64,000 bases of DNA, from positions 60,968-124,967 of the forward strand of contig UQHR01000002.1 of NCBI GenBank assembly GCA_900540905.1. The letters run 5' to 3'. Position numbers and translations under genes: made by a program. Source of the stretch: an uncultured Collinsella sp. GTDB taxonomy: Bacteria > Actinomycetota > Coriobacteriia > Coriobacteriales > Coriobacteriaceae. This document shows, piece by piece, positions 26,948-35,304 of the stretch (the stretch's first letter is position 1; every line of letters begins with the position of its first letter). Under the pieces are notes generated by a model that was not told the DNA's origin, did not search any database, and worked only from the letters and a program-made list of their open reading frames with translations.

Positions 26948-27706
26948 TCACTCCTCGCTCTGCGAATACGAAGCGTCAAGGATCTCCTGCGCGTAAGCGC
27001 GCTCCTCGGGCGTGAGCCGCGCCGTCTCGATCAGATCGGGACGCCAGCGGCAGGTGCGCTCGATGGCGTTCTTGCGACGCCAGGCATCGACCTTGGCGTG
27101 ATCGCCGCTCACAAGCACCGGAGGCACGCCCTCGCCGTTGAACTCGGCAGGACGGGTGTACTGCGCGTACTCGAGCAGGCCTCCATCCTCGGCGGTCGAG
27201 AACGACTCGTCGACGTTGCTCATCTCGTCACCAAGGGCGCCGGGGATGAGGCGTACGACAGCATCGGCAACGACCATAGCGGGAAGCTCGCCGCCCGTGA
27301 GCACGTAGTCGCCGATCGACAGACGCTCATCGGCATACGCATACGCGCGCTCGTCGACGCCCTCGTAGCGACTGCACACAAACAGCAGGCGCTCACTTTT
27401 GAGCAGGCGCTCGGCCACATGCTGCGTAAAAGGCTCGCCACAGGGGGTAAAGAACACCACAGTGGGCTTGGGACCCTCTGCGCTAATGGCCTCGATGGCC
27501 TCTGCGATAGGCTCGACCTTCATGAGCATGCCCTGCCCGCCGCCGTACGGCTCGTCATCAACGGTACGATGACGGTCGTGCGTCCAGTCACGCAGGTTAT
27601 AGGCCTTAAAATCAAAAAGGCCGGCCTTGCGGGCGCGGCCCAAAATCGATGTGGACATGACGGGCTCAAACATCTCGGGAAAGACCGAAAGGGTCTCAAT
27701 CAGCAT
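26948..27706 (-). CDS. trmD: tRNA (guanine-37-N1)-methyltransferase
   Basis: A SPOUT methyltransferase that modifies G37 to prevent frameshifting. The N-terminal LSVFPEMFEPVMSTSILGRA, the DDEPYGGGQGM motif and the trefoil-knot SAM site LSIGDYVLTGGELPAM are intact. It has 252 residues. It follows rimM and precedes lepB. Confidence 0.97.
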   Translation of the reverse strand: MLIETLSVFPEMFEPVMSTSILGRARKAGLFDFKAYNLRDWTHDRHRTVDDEPYGGGQGMLMKVEPIAEAIEAISAEGPKPTVVFFTPCGEPFTQHVAERLLKSERLLFVCSRYEGVDERAYAYADERLSIGDYVLTGGELPAMVVADAVVRLIPGALGDEMSNVDESFSTAEDGGLLEYAQYTRPAEFNGEGVPPVLVSGDHAKVDAWRRKNAIERTCRWRPDLIETARLTPEERAYAQEILDASYSQSEE

Positions 27707-27716
27707 GTTGTCCTCC

Positions 27717-28238
27717 CTACTTGTCCATATCGATCAGGCCGTCCATAACATGGACGGAAATTGTTCCTGTGTCGGGAAGATCGAGCACAACCTGCTCGAT
27801 CACGGGAATCAGTACCTCGCCGTACCGATCGCCCTCGACAACCCAAACATCGTTAGCGGGCGTCGACATGATCTCGACGATCGTGCCGAGCGAACCGAAG
27901 CGCTCGTCGACCACCTCGCGACCCATCAGGTCGGTATAGGCAGCATCGAGCGAATCGAGCTCAAAGTCGTCACGATTTGCCAGCACGTAGCATCCCGTGA
28001 TGCCCTCGGCGGCCGTCAAGTCGTCAATGCCCTCAAACGAGACCAGATCGCCATCGCCCGTATCGGTGACGGACACGACCGTGCAAAAGCGGTCGCGCTT
28101 GAGCGCCGGCGGCGTCAGGGCGACGCGCATACCCGGCTCTAATACAGAAGGAAGCCCCCGCAGCGGCTGCGCGAGGACCTCCCCCTTCCTTCCGTGCGGC
28201 TTGACCACACGGGCGATGTTTTTGTACTGGGACCTCAA
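27717..28238 (-). CDS. rimM: 16S rRNA processing protein RimM
   Basis: An assembly factor for the 30S head. NIARVVKPHGRKGEVLA opens the beta-barrel RimM domain, and the C-terminal PRC-barrel domain contains LMGREVVDERFGSLG and VWVVEGDRYGEVLIP. The start is a TTG at 28238 with a poorly spaced AGGA, so the exact N-terminus is uncertain by a few residues. It is five bases downstream of kphA. Confidence 0.93.
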   Translation of the reverse strand: MRSQYKNIARVVKPHGRKGEVLAQPLRGLPSVLEPGMRVALTPPALKRDRFCTVVSVTDTGDGDLVSFEGIDDLTAAEGITGCYVLANRDDFELDSLDAAYTDLMGREVVDERFGSLGTIVEIMSTPANDVWVVEGDRYGEVLIPVIEQVVLDLPDTGTISVHVMDGLIDMDK

Positions 28239-28242
28239 GGTC

Positions 28243-28527
28243 CTAGCCCAGAACCTCTACCTCGACAGCAGTGTCGAGGCGAGCGGCCAGTGCACGGGCG
28301 AGCGTGCGAATGGCCTTGATGGTACGGCCACGACGGCCGATGACCTTAGCGACGTCATCCTCGGCGACCGAAACCTCAATCGTAGAGGCGTCGTCACCAT
28401 CGATGACCTCAAGGCTCACGGAATCCGGGTCGTCGACGATCTGAACAACGAGATATTCGACGAGATCGGCGATGCGATCTGAGAGCATTGCCTCACCCTC
28501 GAGCTGTGCAGCGTCAACCTCAGGCAC
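28243..28527 (-). CDS. KH-domain RNA-binding protein (KhpA/YlqC family)
   Basis: A 94-residue protein with a single KH domain: VEYLVVQIVDDPD, then VIGRRGRTIKAIRTLARA carrying the GxxG loop. In Gram-positives the family pairs with KhpB and affects cell elongation and RNA binding. The GTG at 28527 has GAGGAG six bases upstream. It lies between rpsP and rimM, its usual place. Confidence 0.93.
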   Translation of the reverse strand: MPEVDAAQLEGEAMLSDRIADLVEYLVVQIVDDPDSVSLEVIDGDDASTIEVSVAEDDVAKVIGRRGRTIKAIRTLARALAARLDTAVEVEVLG

Positions 28528-28530
28528 GAT

Positions 28531-28872
28531 TTACTCCTCGGCGCCCTCAGCGGCCTCAGCGGCAGCCTTAGCGGCCTCGGCCTCTTTGGCGAGCCGCTTC
28601 TTGGACTTCTTGACGACGGTCTCGGTCTTCTCGCCCTCGTTGGCGGCCTTGACCAGAGCGGCGACGGCGTCGGTGAGCTGAGCGCCCTTGGACTGCCAGT
28701 CGGCGATCTTCTCGAGGTCGAGGTTGATGGTCTTGGGGGCGGTCATCGGGTTGTAGCGGCCAACCTCCTCGATGATACGACCGTCACGCGGGGCGCGGGA
28801 ATCGGCGACGACGACACGGTAGTACGGACGCTTCTTAGCGCCGTGACGAGCAAGGCGAATCTTGACTGCCAA
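28531..28872 (-). CDS. rpsP: 30S ribosomal protein S16
   Basis: AVKIRLARHGAKKRPYYRVVVADSR (read in parts) and IEEVGRYNP identify S16. I chose the TTG at 28872 because GGAGGAG lies six bases upstream; the frame remains open to 28908 without similarity. The last 35 residues form a lysine-, alanine- and glutamate-rich tail beyond the conserved fold, seen in other actinobacterial S16 proteins. Confidence 0.96.
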   Translation of the reverse strand: MAVKIRLARHGAKKRPYYRVVVADSRAPRDGRIIEEVGRYNPMTAPKTINLDLEKIADWQSKGAQLTDAVAALVKAANEGEKTETVVKKSKKRLAKEAEAAKAAAEAAEGAEE

Positions 28873-29001
28873 AGGAAACTCCTCCAACCAAGCAGCTTTA
28901 GGCTGCAACTACAAACAAACAGTTGAACATAATACGCCATCGACGCGGGCAGGTGAAGTCCGTGAGACCAACTTCTTCGGTGTAGTCGAGGGCAAATCCA
29001 T

Positions 29002-29029
29002 ATCTTAGACAAGAATTCGGGATTTGCAA
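29002..29029 (-). promoter_or_regulatory. Promoter of the rpsP-kphA-rimM-trmD-lepB operon
   Basis: Minus-strand TTGCAA (29029-29024), 16 bases, then TAAGAT (29007-29002). The leader would be about 120 bases, long enough for regulation. Confidence 0.5.
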
Positions 29030-29061
29030 GCACATACACGCACCCCACATGAGCTGTGCGG

Positions 29062-29067
29062 TATACT
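29062..29067 (+). promoter_or_regulatory. -10 element directly before dinB
   Basis: TATACT at 29062-29067 predicts transcription starting seven bases on, at 29074, which is the A of the ATG. No good -35 is seen (29039-29044 is unlike TTGACA). Confidence 0.45.
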
Positions 29068-29073
29068 CATGAC

Positions 29074-30327
29074 ATGGAAAGACGCGAACATACATACGGT
29101 TATGAGGATGCCATGGGCGTCACGCCGCCTCCCTGGACGGGTCCGGCGGTGGGCCTCATGGACCTCGATGCGTTTTTTGCGAGCGTGGAGATGCTCGACC
29201 ATCCCGAATGGCGCGGAAAACCGCTCATCGTGGGCGGAGACGCCGATTCGCGTGGCGTCGTGTCCACGTGTTCATATGAGGCACGTCGCTTTGGCGTGCA
29301 CTCCGCCATGCCCTCGGCCGAGGCACGGCGTCTGTGTCCTCAGGCCATTTGGACACACGGGCACTTCGACCGCTACCGCGAGGTGAGCGCGCAGGTCATG
29401 GCGATTCTCGCCGACGAGACCCCGCGCGTCGAGCGCGTATCCATCGACGAAGCCTTTATCGATATCACACCGGGTCGCTTTGCGCCCGAAGACCCGCTGC
29501 TGGTTGCGCGGCGTATAAGCGACCGCGTGGCAGCGCTGGGAGTGACCTGCTCCATTGGCGTGGGCTGCAACAAGACGGTCGCAAAGATCGCAAGCGAGCG
29601 GGATAAGCCGTTTGGGATGACCATCGTGCGCCCCGGGACGGAACAGCGCTTTTTGGCCGCGCTACCAGTGTCTGCCATGAGCGGCATCGGGCGCTCGGCC
29701 GAGGAGCGACTGCGCCGCATGCGCATCTACACCCTCGGCGAGCTATCACGTGCACCGGAATCCACCTTGGCCTCTATTTTTGGCGTCAACGGCGAACGCA
29801 TGCGCCAGCGTGCACTGGGACTCGAAATCTCCGAAGTCACGAGTCTCGATGAAGAGCGCGAGGTCAAGTCGGTCAGCAATGAACGCACCTTTGCTAAAGA
29901 TTTGACTGAGCGTGGGGATATTGAGGCGGCGATTGCGCTGCTGGGCGAGTCAGTGGGACGCCGTCTGCGCCGTCAGGGACTAACAGGCGCCACGGTAACG
30001 CTCAAGCTTAAGTATTCGTATGGAAACGGTCGCTCGGCACAGCGCCGGCTGCCTCATCCGACCGACGATGAGAACATCTTCGTGGCGGTTGCACTCGAAC
30101 TGCTCGGCAACATCTGGCAGGAAGGAATGCACGTTCGCTTAGCAGGCATCGGCATGAGCGACTTTGACCATCGGGGCGGCATCCAGACCGACCTGTTCTG
30201 CGAAGTCGACGACCGTGGAGCCCAATCCAGCGACCGCCGCGACCTCTCCGTCGCCATCGACGCCGTCCGAGACAAATTCGGCGACACCGCCCTATCCTTC
30301 GGCCGCCAATCCCGCTTCAACGATTAG
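29074..30327 (+). CDS. dinB: DNA polymerase IV (Y family)
   Basis: An error-prone translesion polymerase. GLMDLDAFFASVE gives the first metal Asp, SCSYEARRFGVHSAMP follows, and VSIDEAFIDIT gives the Asp-Glu pair. The helix-hairpin-helix thumb (SGIGRSAEERLRRM) and a C-terminal little-finger domain are present. No clamp-binding motif is obvious at the end. The ATG at 29074 has no Shine-Dalgarno and seems leaderless. An alternative ATG at 29113 (MGVTPPPW) has GAGG five bases upstream and would make a 405-residue protein. It is a lone plus-strand gene between two minus-strand operons. Confidence 0.93.
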   Translation: MERREHTYGYEDAMGVTPPPWTGPAVGLMDLDAFFASVEMLDHPEWRGKPLIVGGDADSRGVVSTCSYEARRFGVHSAMPSAEARRLCPQAIWTHGHFDRYREVSAQVMAILADETPRVERVSIDEAFIDITPGRFAPEDPLLVARRISDRVAALGVTCSIGVGCNKTVAKIASERDKPFGMTIVRPGTEQRFLAALPVSAMSGIGRSAEERLRRMRIYTLGELSRAPESTLASIFGVNGERMRQRALGLEISEVTSLDEEREVKSVSNERTFAKDLTERGDIEAAIALLGESVGRRLRRQGLTGATVTLKLKYSYGNGRSAQRRLPHPTDDENIFVAVALELLGNIWQEGMHVRLAGIGMSDFDHRGGIQTDLFCEVDDRGAQSSDRRDLSVAIDAVRDKFGDTALSFGRQSRFND

Positions 30328-30337
30328 TCCCTGACGC

Positions 30338-30380
30338 AAAAAGAAAGCCGGGTAGCTGCGGAAAACCGCAACTGCCCGGC
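30338..30380 (-). terminator. Intrinsic terminator after rsfS
   Basis: A long stem (GCCGGGTAGCTGCGG with CCGCAACTGCCCGGC, 30347-30380) followed on the minus strand by TTTCTTTTT. It may also stop dinB transcripts from the other side. Confidence 0.88.
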
Positions 30381-30421
30381 GATATGCGTGAGGGTAGCTA
30401 AACCCCGTCTCAAATGAGCTA

Positions 30422-30877
30422 CTAGAGGAGATTGAGGGGGAGCTGGGGGGCGTCTCCCCAGAGTTTCTCGAGGCGGTAGAAGTCGCGGGCTTCGGGAGTG
30501 AAGACGTGGACGACAACCGAACCGTAGTCCATGAGCATCCAAGTCTTCTGCTCGCGGCCCTCGATGGAGAACGGATGCTCGCCGCAAGCCTCGGCGACCT
30601 TCTCCTCGATCTCGTCGACAATTGAATCGACCTGGCGGTTGTTGGTACCGGTGGCAAGCACAAAGTAGTCGCATACGTCGGAAAGCTCGGTCAGGTCGAG
30701 CACCTGAACGTCCTCGCCCTTCTTGTCGTAGGCGGCCTGCGCGGCGGCGCGGGCGACATCCTCGGCGGCGACACCGCTCGCAGACAGCGAGGCGGCAGTG
30801 CGGTCGGACGTGGCGACGAAGCTCTTGTGCTCCACACCTTCAAGAATCTGCTCGTCGGTCATGGTCTCGTCGGCCAT
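30422..30877 (-). CDS. rsfS: Ribosomal silencing factor RsfS
   Basis: Binds L14 and blocks subunit joining when nutrients are short. The DUF143 core holds KKGEDVQVLDLTELSDVCDYFVLATG (in parts), NRQVDSIVDEIEEK and LMDYGSVVVHVFTPEARDFY. About 45 residues precede the core, rich in Ala and Ser, and look unstructured. It is the last gene of the rplU-rsfS run. Confidence 0.95.
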   Translation of the reverse strand: MADETMTDEQILEGVEHKSFVATSDRTAASLSASGVAAEDVARAAAQAAYDKKGEDVQVLDLTELSDVCDYFVLATGTNNRQVDSIVDEIEEKVAEACGEHPFSIEGREQKTWMLMDYGSVVVHVFTPEARDFYRLEKLWGDAPQLPLNLL

Positions 30878-30904
30878 GGAATACCTCTTTCTAGACAGCC
30901 CGAG

Positions 30905-31513
30905 CTAGCGCAGCTGGGCGTAATGGTTGTAAATCGAAATAGCCGTGGGATAAAGATAGCGCCCGGACTGGATCACATAGACCAGACCCTGCGCAAAACA
31001 GGAGAAGAACAACTCGTCGAGCGTCGACTCCCCCACCATCTTGCGCAGCGCATGTGCATAGTCGCCGTGGCGGTTGGGCTCGATGGCATCGGCCACAAAG
31101 ACCACCATATCGAGCGGCGTCATGTCGCAGGCACCCACGGTGTGACGGTCGACAGCCTGGAAAACGGCCGGCGACAGCTCGGGAAAAAGCTGCGGAAGCT
31201 CATAGGCGGCAACAGGGCCATGCAAAAGCGGCGTCGCGGCGGAAGGAGAGCCGGCAATCTTAATGCCGTAATGCAGAGCGCGCGTGACCAGCTCGTCGTC
31301 GGAGAGCACTTTGTCCCAGTCATGGATCAGACCGGCGGCAGCGGCATCAAAGCGGTCGACGCCGTAGACCTCGGCCAGATGAAGTGCGGTCTCGGCAACA
31401 CCCAGCGAATGCACATAGCGCTTGCGCTTATCCTTCATGCGAACATCGAGCAGCTCTTGAATGCGCTTGAGCAGCGCGCGCTCATCGCCCTCAAACTGAT
31501 CCTCTACCGACAA
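30905..31513 (-). CDS. yqeK: YqeK family HD-domain hydrolase
   Basis: Belongs to the HD superfamily that splits diadenosine tetraphosphate symmetrically in Bacillus. The metal ligands are RYVHSLGVAETA (His), LIHDWDKVLS (His-Asp), LLHGPVAA (His), VDRHTVG (His) and FVADAIEPNR (Asp). The start is TTG at 31513 with GGGGG upstream. The nadD-yqeK-rsfS order is conserved in Gram-positives. Confidence 0.92.
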   Translation of the reverse strand: MSVEDQFEGDERALLKRIQELLDVRMKDKRKRYVHSLGVAETALHLAEVYGVDRFDAAAAGLIHDWDKVLSDDELVTRALHYGIKIAGSPSAATPLLHGPVAAYELPQLFPELSPAVFQAVDRHTVGACDMTPLDMVVFVADAIEPNRHGDYAHALRKMVGESTLDELFFSCFAQGLVYVIQSGRYLYPTAISIYNHYAQLR

Positions 31514-31525
31514 CGTAGACCCCCA

Positions 31526-32203
31526 TCACTCAAAATCTTCTTGGCCCAAATCGGCATATAGCCTGCGTTTGCGAATGTAGCCGAGCACGGACTCGCTCGT
31601 AAGATAGCGCACGCTCATACCGCGGGCAACACGCTTGCGAATGTTCGTCGAGCTGATCGCCAGCGCCGGAATCTGAATATAGCGCACGTCGAACGGCAGC
31701 CCCGACTCTTTGATTCGGGCACGCGCCGTATCGATATCAAAGCCCGGTCGCGTCGCCGCAATAAAGGTAGCAAGCTCAGCAATTCGTTCGGCATCATGCC
31801 AGGTCACAATATCGATAATCGCGTCGGCGCCCGTAATAAAGTAGAGCTTTACCTGCGGCGGGTAAAAGTCGCGAAGGGCATGAAGCGTATCGGCCGTATA
31901 GGTTACGCCCGGACGGTCGATCTCGAACCGGCTCGCCAAAAAGGCCGGGTTCGCGGCGGTGGCGAGGACCGTCATGGCATAACGGTCCTCGGCAGGCGTC
32001 ACCGGCTTGTCAAGCTTAAAGGCAGGAGAGCCCGCCGGCATAAAGAGCACAGCGTCCAAGTCGAGCGACTCGCGTGCCTGCTCGGCAGTCACCAAGTGCC
32101 CGTAATGAATCGGGTCGAATGTGCCGCCCATAATGCCGAGCCTAAACTCCTGCCCGTCCTCTAGAGGAAGCTCGGGCAGACCGATTCCACCGCGCAGCGA
32201 CAT
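31526..32203 (-). CDS. nadD: Nicotinate-nucleotide adenylyltransferase
   Basis: Makes deamido-NAD from nicotinate mononucleotide. The nucleotidyltransferase loop GIMGGTFDPIHYGHL starts at residue 24 and the C-terminal SSTNIRKRVARG carries the second motif. An N-terminal extension of about 20 residues precedes the fold. The ATG lies three bases beyond the obgE stop. Confidence 0.95.
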   Translation of the reverse strand: MSLRGGIGLPELPLEDGQEFRLGIMGGTFDPIHYGHLVTAEQARESLDLDAVLFMPAGSPAFKLDKPVTPAEDRYAMTVLATAANPAFLASRFEIDRPGVTYTADTLHALRDFYPPQVKLYFITGADAIIDIVTWHDAERIAELATFIAATRPGFDIDTARARIKESGLPFDVRYIQIPALAISSTNIRKRVARGMSVRYLTSESVLGYIRKRRLYADLGQEDFE

Positions 32204-32206
32204 GGC

Positions 32207-33673
32207 TTACTCGCCCTCCGAGGTCTCGGCATCGTCCTCGGCATCCGCCGCATCGACAACCTCGACGCCCTCATCCGCAGCATCGGCCACGTCAATGGCC
32301 TCGACGGCAACGTCCTCGCCAGCATCCTCGAGCTCCTCGTACTCCGAGAAGTCCTCGGCGCCCTCAAAGTCAAAGGCGCGCTGGCAAATGCGGACCTCGT
32401 CGCCCGCACGGCAACCGGCCTTCTCGAGCGCGTCGTCAACACCCATACGCGCAAACTTATGCTGCAGGTAAATGACGGCTTCCTCGTTTTCCCAGTCGGT
32501 CTGGATGACCATGCGCTCGATGGCACGACCGACCACGCGGAAGGCACCGGGCTCTTCCTGGACAATGCGGAAACGCTTCTCGCGCTGCAGGCGGCGACGC
32601 TCCCACTCCTCGTCGCGCAGATCGACCGGCTCATCAGAGACCGCCAGCTCGGCGCGAAGCTTAGCCACCTGCTCGCCCACGGCAAGCATCAGCGTGTTGA
32701 GGCCGGCGCCCGTAACAGCAGACACGGCAAAGAACATATGGCCATCGTCGAGCGCCGCACGCTTAAGGTCGGCAATCTTGTCGGCCGTGCCCGGCGCATC
32801 ACACTTGTTGGCAACGACGATCTGCGGACGCTCCGAAAGCTCGGCGCCATACTGCTCGAGCTCGCGGTTGATGATGCGATAGTCCTCGACCGGATCGCGA
32901 TCCTCAAAACCACCCGTCATATCGACGACGTGCATGATGAGTGCCGTACGCTCAATGTGGCGCAGGAACTGGTGACCCAGGCCCTTGCCCTCGCTCGCGC
33001 CCTCGATGAGACCGGGGACGTCGGCAACGACGTAAGAATATTCGCCGGCACGCACCATGCCGAGGTTCGGCACGAGCGTGGTAAACGGGTAGTCAGCAAT
33101 CTTGGGGCGGGCGGCACTCATGCGCGCAATGAGCGATGACTTACCCACCGAGGGAAAGCCCACAAGCGCGGCATCGGCCATAAGCTTCATCTCGAGCTCG
33201 ATCCAGTGTTCCTCGGCAGGCTCGCCGAGCTGGGCAAAGGCCGGAGCGCGACGCACCGACGTCACAAAGTGTGTGTTGCCCAGACCGCCGGCACCGCCGG
33301 GCGCCACGACGACGCGCTCGCCGTCGTGCACCAGGTCGGCAATCTCGAACATCGGGGTCTGCGTCTCGGGATCGAGCTCGCGCACCACGGTACCCATAGG
33401 GACCTTGAGAATCAGGTCCTCGCCGCTCTTACCGTTACGACGGGCACCCTGCCCGTGCGTGCCGCGCTCGGCGCGGAAGTGATGCTTAAAGCGGTAATCG
33501 ATCAGCGAAGACAGCTGAGCATCGGCCTGGATGACGACATTGCCGCCACGACCGCCGTCGCCGCCATCGGGGCCGCCCTTGGGGACAAATGCCTCGCGCC
33601 TAAACGACATGCATCCGGCTCCGCCGTCGCCGCCGCACACGTTAATGCGGCTGATATCGGTGAACTGTGACAA
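32207..33673 (-). CDS. obgE: GTPase Obg/CgtA
   Basis: A ribosome-assembly and stress GTPase. The glycine-rich Obg fold (GGDGGAGCMSFRREAFVPKGGPDGG, in parts) is followed by the G domain with GFPSVGKSSLI, DVPGLIEGA and NKCD, then an OCT domain (about 345-425). The last 50 residues are strongly acidic (Asp, Glu, Ala), a tail seen in some actinobacterial Obg proteins. The start is TTG at 33673 with GGAGG eight bases upstream. It follows rplU and rpmA across a terminator that may be leaky. Confidence 0.96.
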   Translation of the reverse strand: MSQFTDISRINVCGGDGGAGCMSFRREAFVPKGGPDGGDGGRGGNVVIQADAQLSSLIDYRFKHHFRAERGTHGQGARRNGKSGEDLILKVPMGTVVRELDPETQTPMFEIADLVHDGERVVVAPGGAGGLGNTHFVTSVRRAPAFAQLGEPAEEHWIELEMKLMADAALVGFPSVGKSSLIARMSAARPKIADYPFTTLVPNLGMVRAGEYSYVVADVPGLIEGASEGKGLGHQFLRHIERTALIMHVVDMTGGFEDRDPVEDYRIINRELEQYGAELSERPQIVVANKCDAPGTADKIADLKRAALDDGHMFFAVSAVTGAGLNTLMLAVGEQVAKLRAELAVSDEPVDLRDEEWERRRLQREKRFRIVQEEPGAFRVVGRAIERMVIQTDWENEEAVIYLQHKFARMGVDDALEKAGCRAGDEVRICQRAFDFEGAEDFSEYEELEDAGEDVAVEAIDVADAADEGVEVVDAADAEDDAETSEGE

Positions 33674-33689
33674 CAGAATCGCCTCCTAC

Positions 33690-33733
33690 AAAAAAGAGGG
33701 AGACCCTTGAATCCTAAAACTCAAGTGCCTCCC
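33690..33733 (-). terminator. Terminator between rpmA and obgE
   Basis: A stem of GGGAG-CTTGA type with two mismatches (33698-33710 with 33721-33733), followed on the minus strand by CTTTTTT. Probably gives high ribosomal-protein but lower obgE expression. Confidence 0.8.
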
Positions 33734-33758
33734 ACATATGTGCTCTATGAAGGGTGAA

Positions 33759-34016
33759 TTACGCGTTCGCGAGCGGGCGTACGCTGACCCTGTGCTTGAT
33801 ACCCTTGTGGAACTCAACGGTACCGTCGACCAGCGCGAACAGCGTGTCGTCCTTACCACGGCCAACGTTCTCACCCGGGTGGATGTGCGTGCCGTGCTGA
33901 CGGACGAGAATCGTGCCCGTGGTTACCGTCTGGCCGGCATAGCGCTTCGTGCCAAGGCGCTGACCGCGGGAGTCACGGCCATTACGGGAGGAACCGAGTC
34001 CTTTTTTGTGTGCCAT
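33759..34016 (-). CDS. rpmA: 50S ribosomal protein L27
   Basis: An 85-residue L27: MAHKKGLGSSRNGRDS, then LGTKRYAGQ and VRQHGTHIHPGENVGRG. There is no N-terminal cleavage extension of the Firmicutes type. Confidence 0.98.
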   Translation of the reverse strand: MAHKKGLGSSRNGRDSRGQRLGTKRYAGQTVTTGTILVRQHGTHIHPGENVGRGKDDTLFALVDGTVEFHKGIKHRVSVRPLANA

Positions 34017-34049
34017 TGTGTATACCTACTCTTTCGTTACGAGTGTAAT

Positions 34050-34424
34050 CTACTCGGCGACGGGAGCCTCGGCAACAGCCTCGGCCTCTGCCTTGACAGC
34101 CTTCTTGGCGCGGGACGTAGCCTGGACCTTCACGATCTTCAGCTTGGTGAGCTGCTGACGGTGACCCTTCAGACGACGATAGCGCTTACGCTTGTGGAAC
34201 TTGAAGACCAGCTGCTTCTCGCCCTTGAACTGCTCAACGATCTGAGCGGTAACCTTGGCCTTGGCCAGCTTGTCGGGATCGGTGACGATCTTCTTACCAT
34301 CGTTGAGGAAGATAACCGGCAGGGTGACCTTGTCGCCCTCATTGCCCTCGATCTTCTCGACGGTGATGACATCGTCGGTGGCGACCTTGTACTGCTTGCC
34401 GCCCGTGTTAACGATTGCGTACAT
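34050..34424 (-). CDS. rplU: 50S ribosomal protein L21
   Basis: MYAIVNTGGKQYKV and the basic HKRKRYRRLKGHRQQLTKLKI region (in parts) identify L21. The ATG at 34424 has AAGGG nine bases upstream; an upstream in-frame ATG at 34445 is not supported. A C-terminal tail of about 25 residues is rich in Ala, Glu and Lys. First gene of its operon. Confidence 0.97.
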   Translation of the reverse strand: MYAIVNTGGKQYKVATDDVITVEKIEGNEGDKVTLPVIFLNDGKKIVTDPDKLAKAKVTAQIVEQFKGEKQLVFKFHKRKRYRRLKGHRQQLTKLKIVKVQATSRAKKAVKAEAEAVAEAPVAE

Positions 34425-34466
34425 GTTTACTTGCCCTTCATGCATCAGTTAGTGCAACAGCCGAAT

Positions 34467-34495
34467 ATAGTAGCAGGCGAAAATACCCCCGTCAA
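34467..34495 (-). promoter_or_regulatory. Promoter of rplU-rpmA(-obgE)
   Basis: Minus-strand TTGACG (34495-34490) and TACTAT (34472-34467) with a 17-base spacer. The -35 overlaps the stop codon of the upstream gene. The leader is about 36 bases. Confidence 0.7.
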
Positions 34496-35304
34496 CGAGT
34501 ATGTGGAGCAAATCCACAAGTTCGCACAGGTATGGGGCTGACGAGTCGGCCCTCGTCGTCCTCGCATGCTTGATTCTGACGCTCGACATCGTAGGAGCAG
34601 ATGGTCACGAGGTCTTGCATACCGGTGGAAACAATAGGTGCATCCACGCCCGGGGTCAAGCCCTGCAACAAAACATCAGCAGCAGAAAGCAAAATTTCCG
34701 GACGCATAGAGCCCTCGTTGTCGGCATGGGTGTCGAGCATGAGAACCAAATGGTCCGGGCGCTCCCCCGCCGTGAGCTCATAGCCAACGAGCGTGTGATC
34801 CAAATCCAAGCGCTTGCTCTTTTTGCCGCGCGCGTAGTCGATGCCATGATCCGCGCGCAGCGTGTCGATCGCACGACGCACCTCGTCGGCGCTTACGGGC
34901 GCCTCGGGATCCAGGTGTAAGTCGATGCGATACGACAGGCGCGTGAGCTGCGCCGTCAATGCCGGCGTGCGCACGTCGATGTACGCCGCCTCGATGGGCG
35001 CCAGATCGGCCGGAGACGCCGCAGCTAGGCGCTCAAACGCCTCGTCGAGCGCCACGAACTCGGTCATAAACAGGTCATACCACTCGCAGGTCGACGACGT
35101 ACCAACCGGTAGCGCCGAAGAGAAGCCCACGCGCATGTGCGGAGAGAAGCCCTGCGTGACGGCATAGGGAAGTCCCGCACGGCGCACGATGCGCTCAATG
35201 GTATGGATCACTTCGAGATGGCCCAGGTACTTAAGGCGATCGCGCTTGCCATAGCGAACACGAAGTCTAAAGAGCGTGGGGTTGTCGGTCAGGCGCTCAC
35301 TCAT
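34492..35304 (-). CDS. TIGR03936-type radical SAM-associated protein (DUF2344)
   Basis: A 270-residue protein with the DUF2344 start (RLRVRYGKRDRLKYLGHLE) and the conserved LPYAVTQGFSPHMRVGFSSALPVG read in parts. The family has no established biochemical function but nearly always accompanies the TIGR03960 radical SAM protein, here upstream with an ATGA overlap. The pair often sits beside ribosomal L21 and L27 genes, as it does here, which suggests a role linked to tRNA or ribosome modification. That role is inference. Confidence 0.88.
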   Translation of the reverse strand: MSERLTDNPTLFRLRVRYGKRDRLKYLGHLEVIHTIERIVRRAGLPYAVTQGFSPHMRVGFSSALPVGTSSTCEWYDLFMTEFVALDEAFERLAAASPADLAPIEAAYIDVRTPALTAQLTRLSYRIDLHLDPEAPVSADEVRRAIDTLRADHGIDYARGKKSKRLDLDHTLVGYELTAGERPDHLVLMLDTHADNEGSMRPEILLSAADVLLQGLTPGVDAPIVSTGMQDLVTICSYDVERQNQACEDDEGRLVSPIPVRTCGFAPHTR

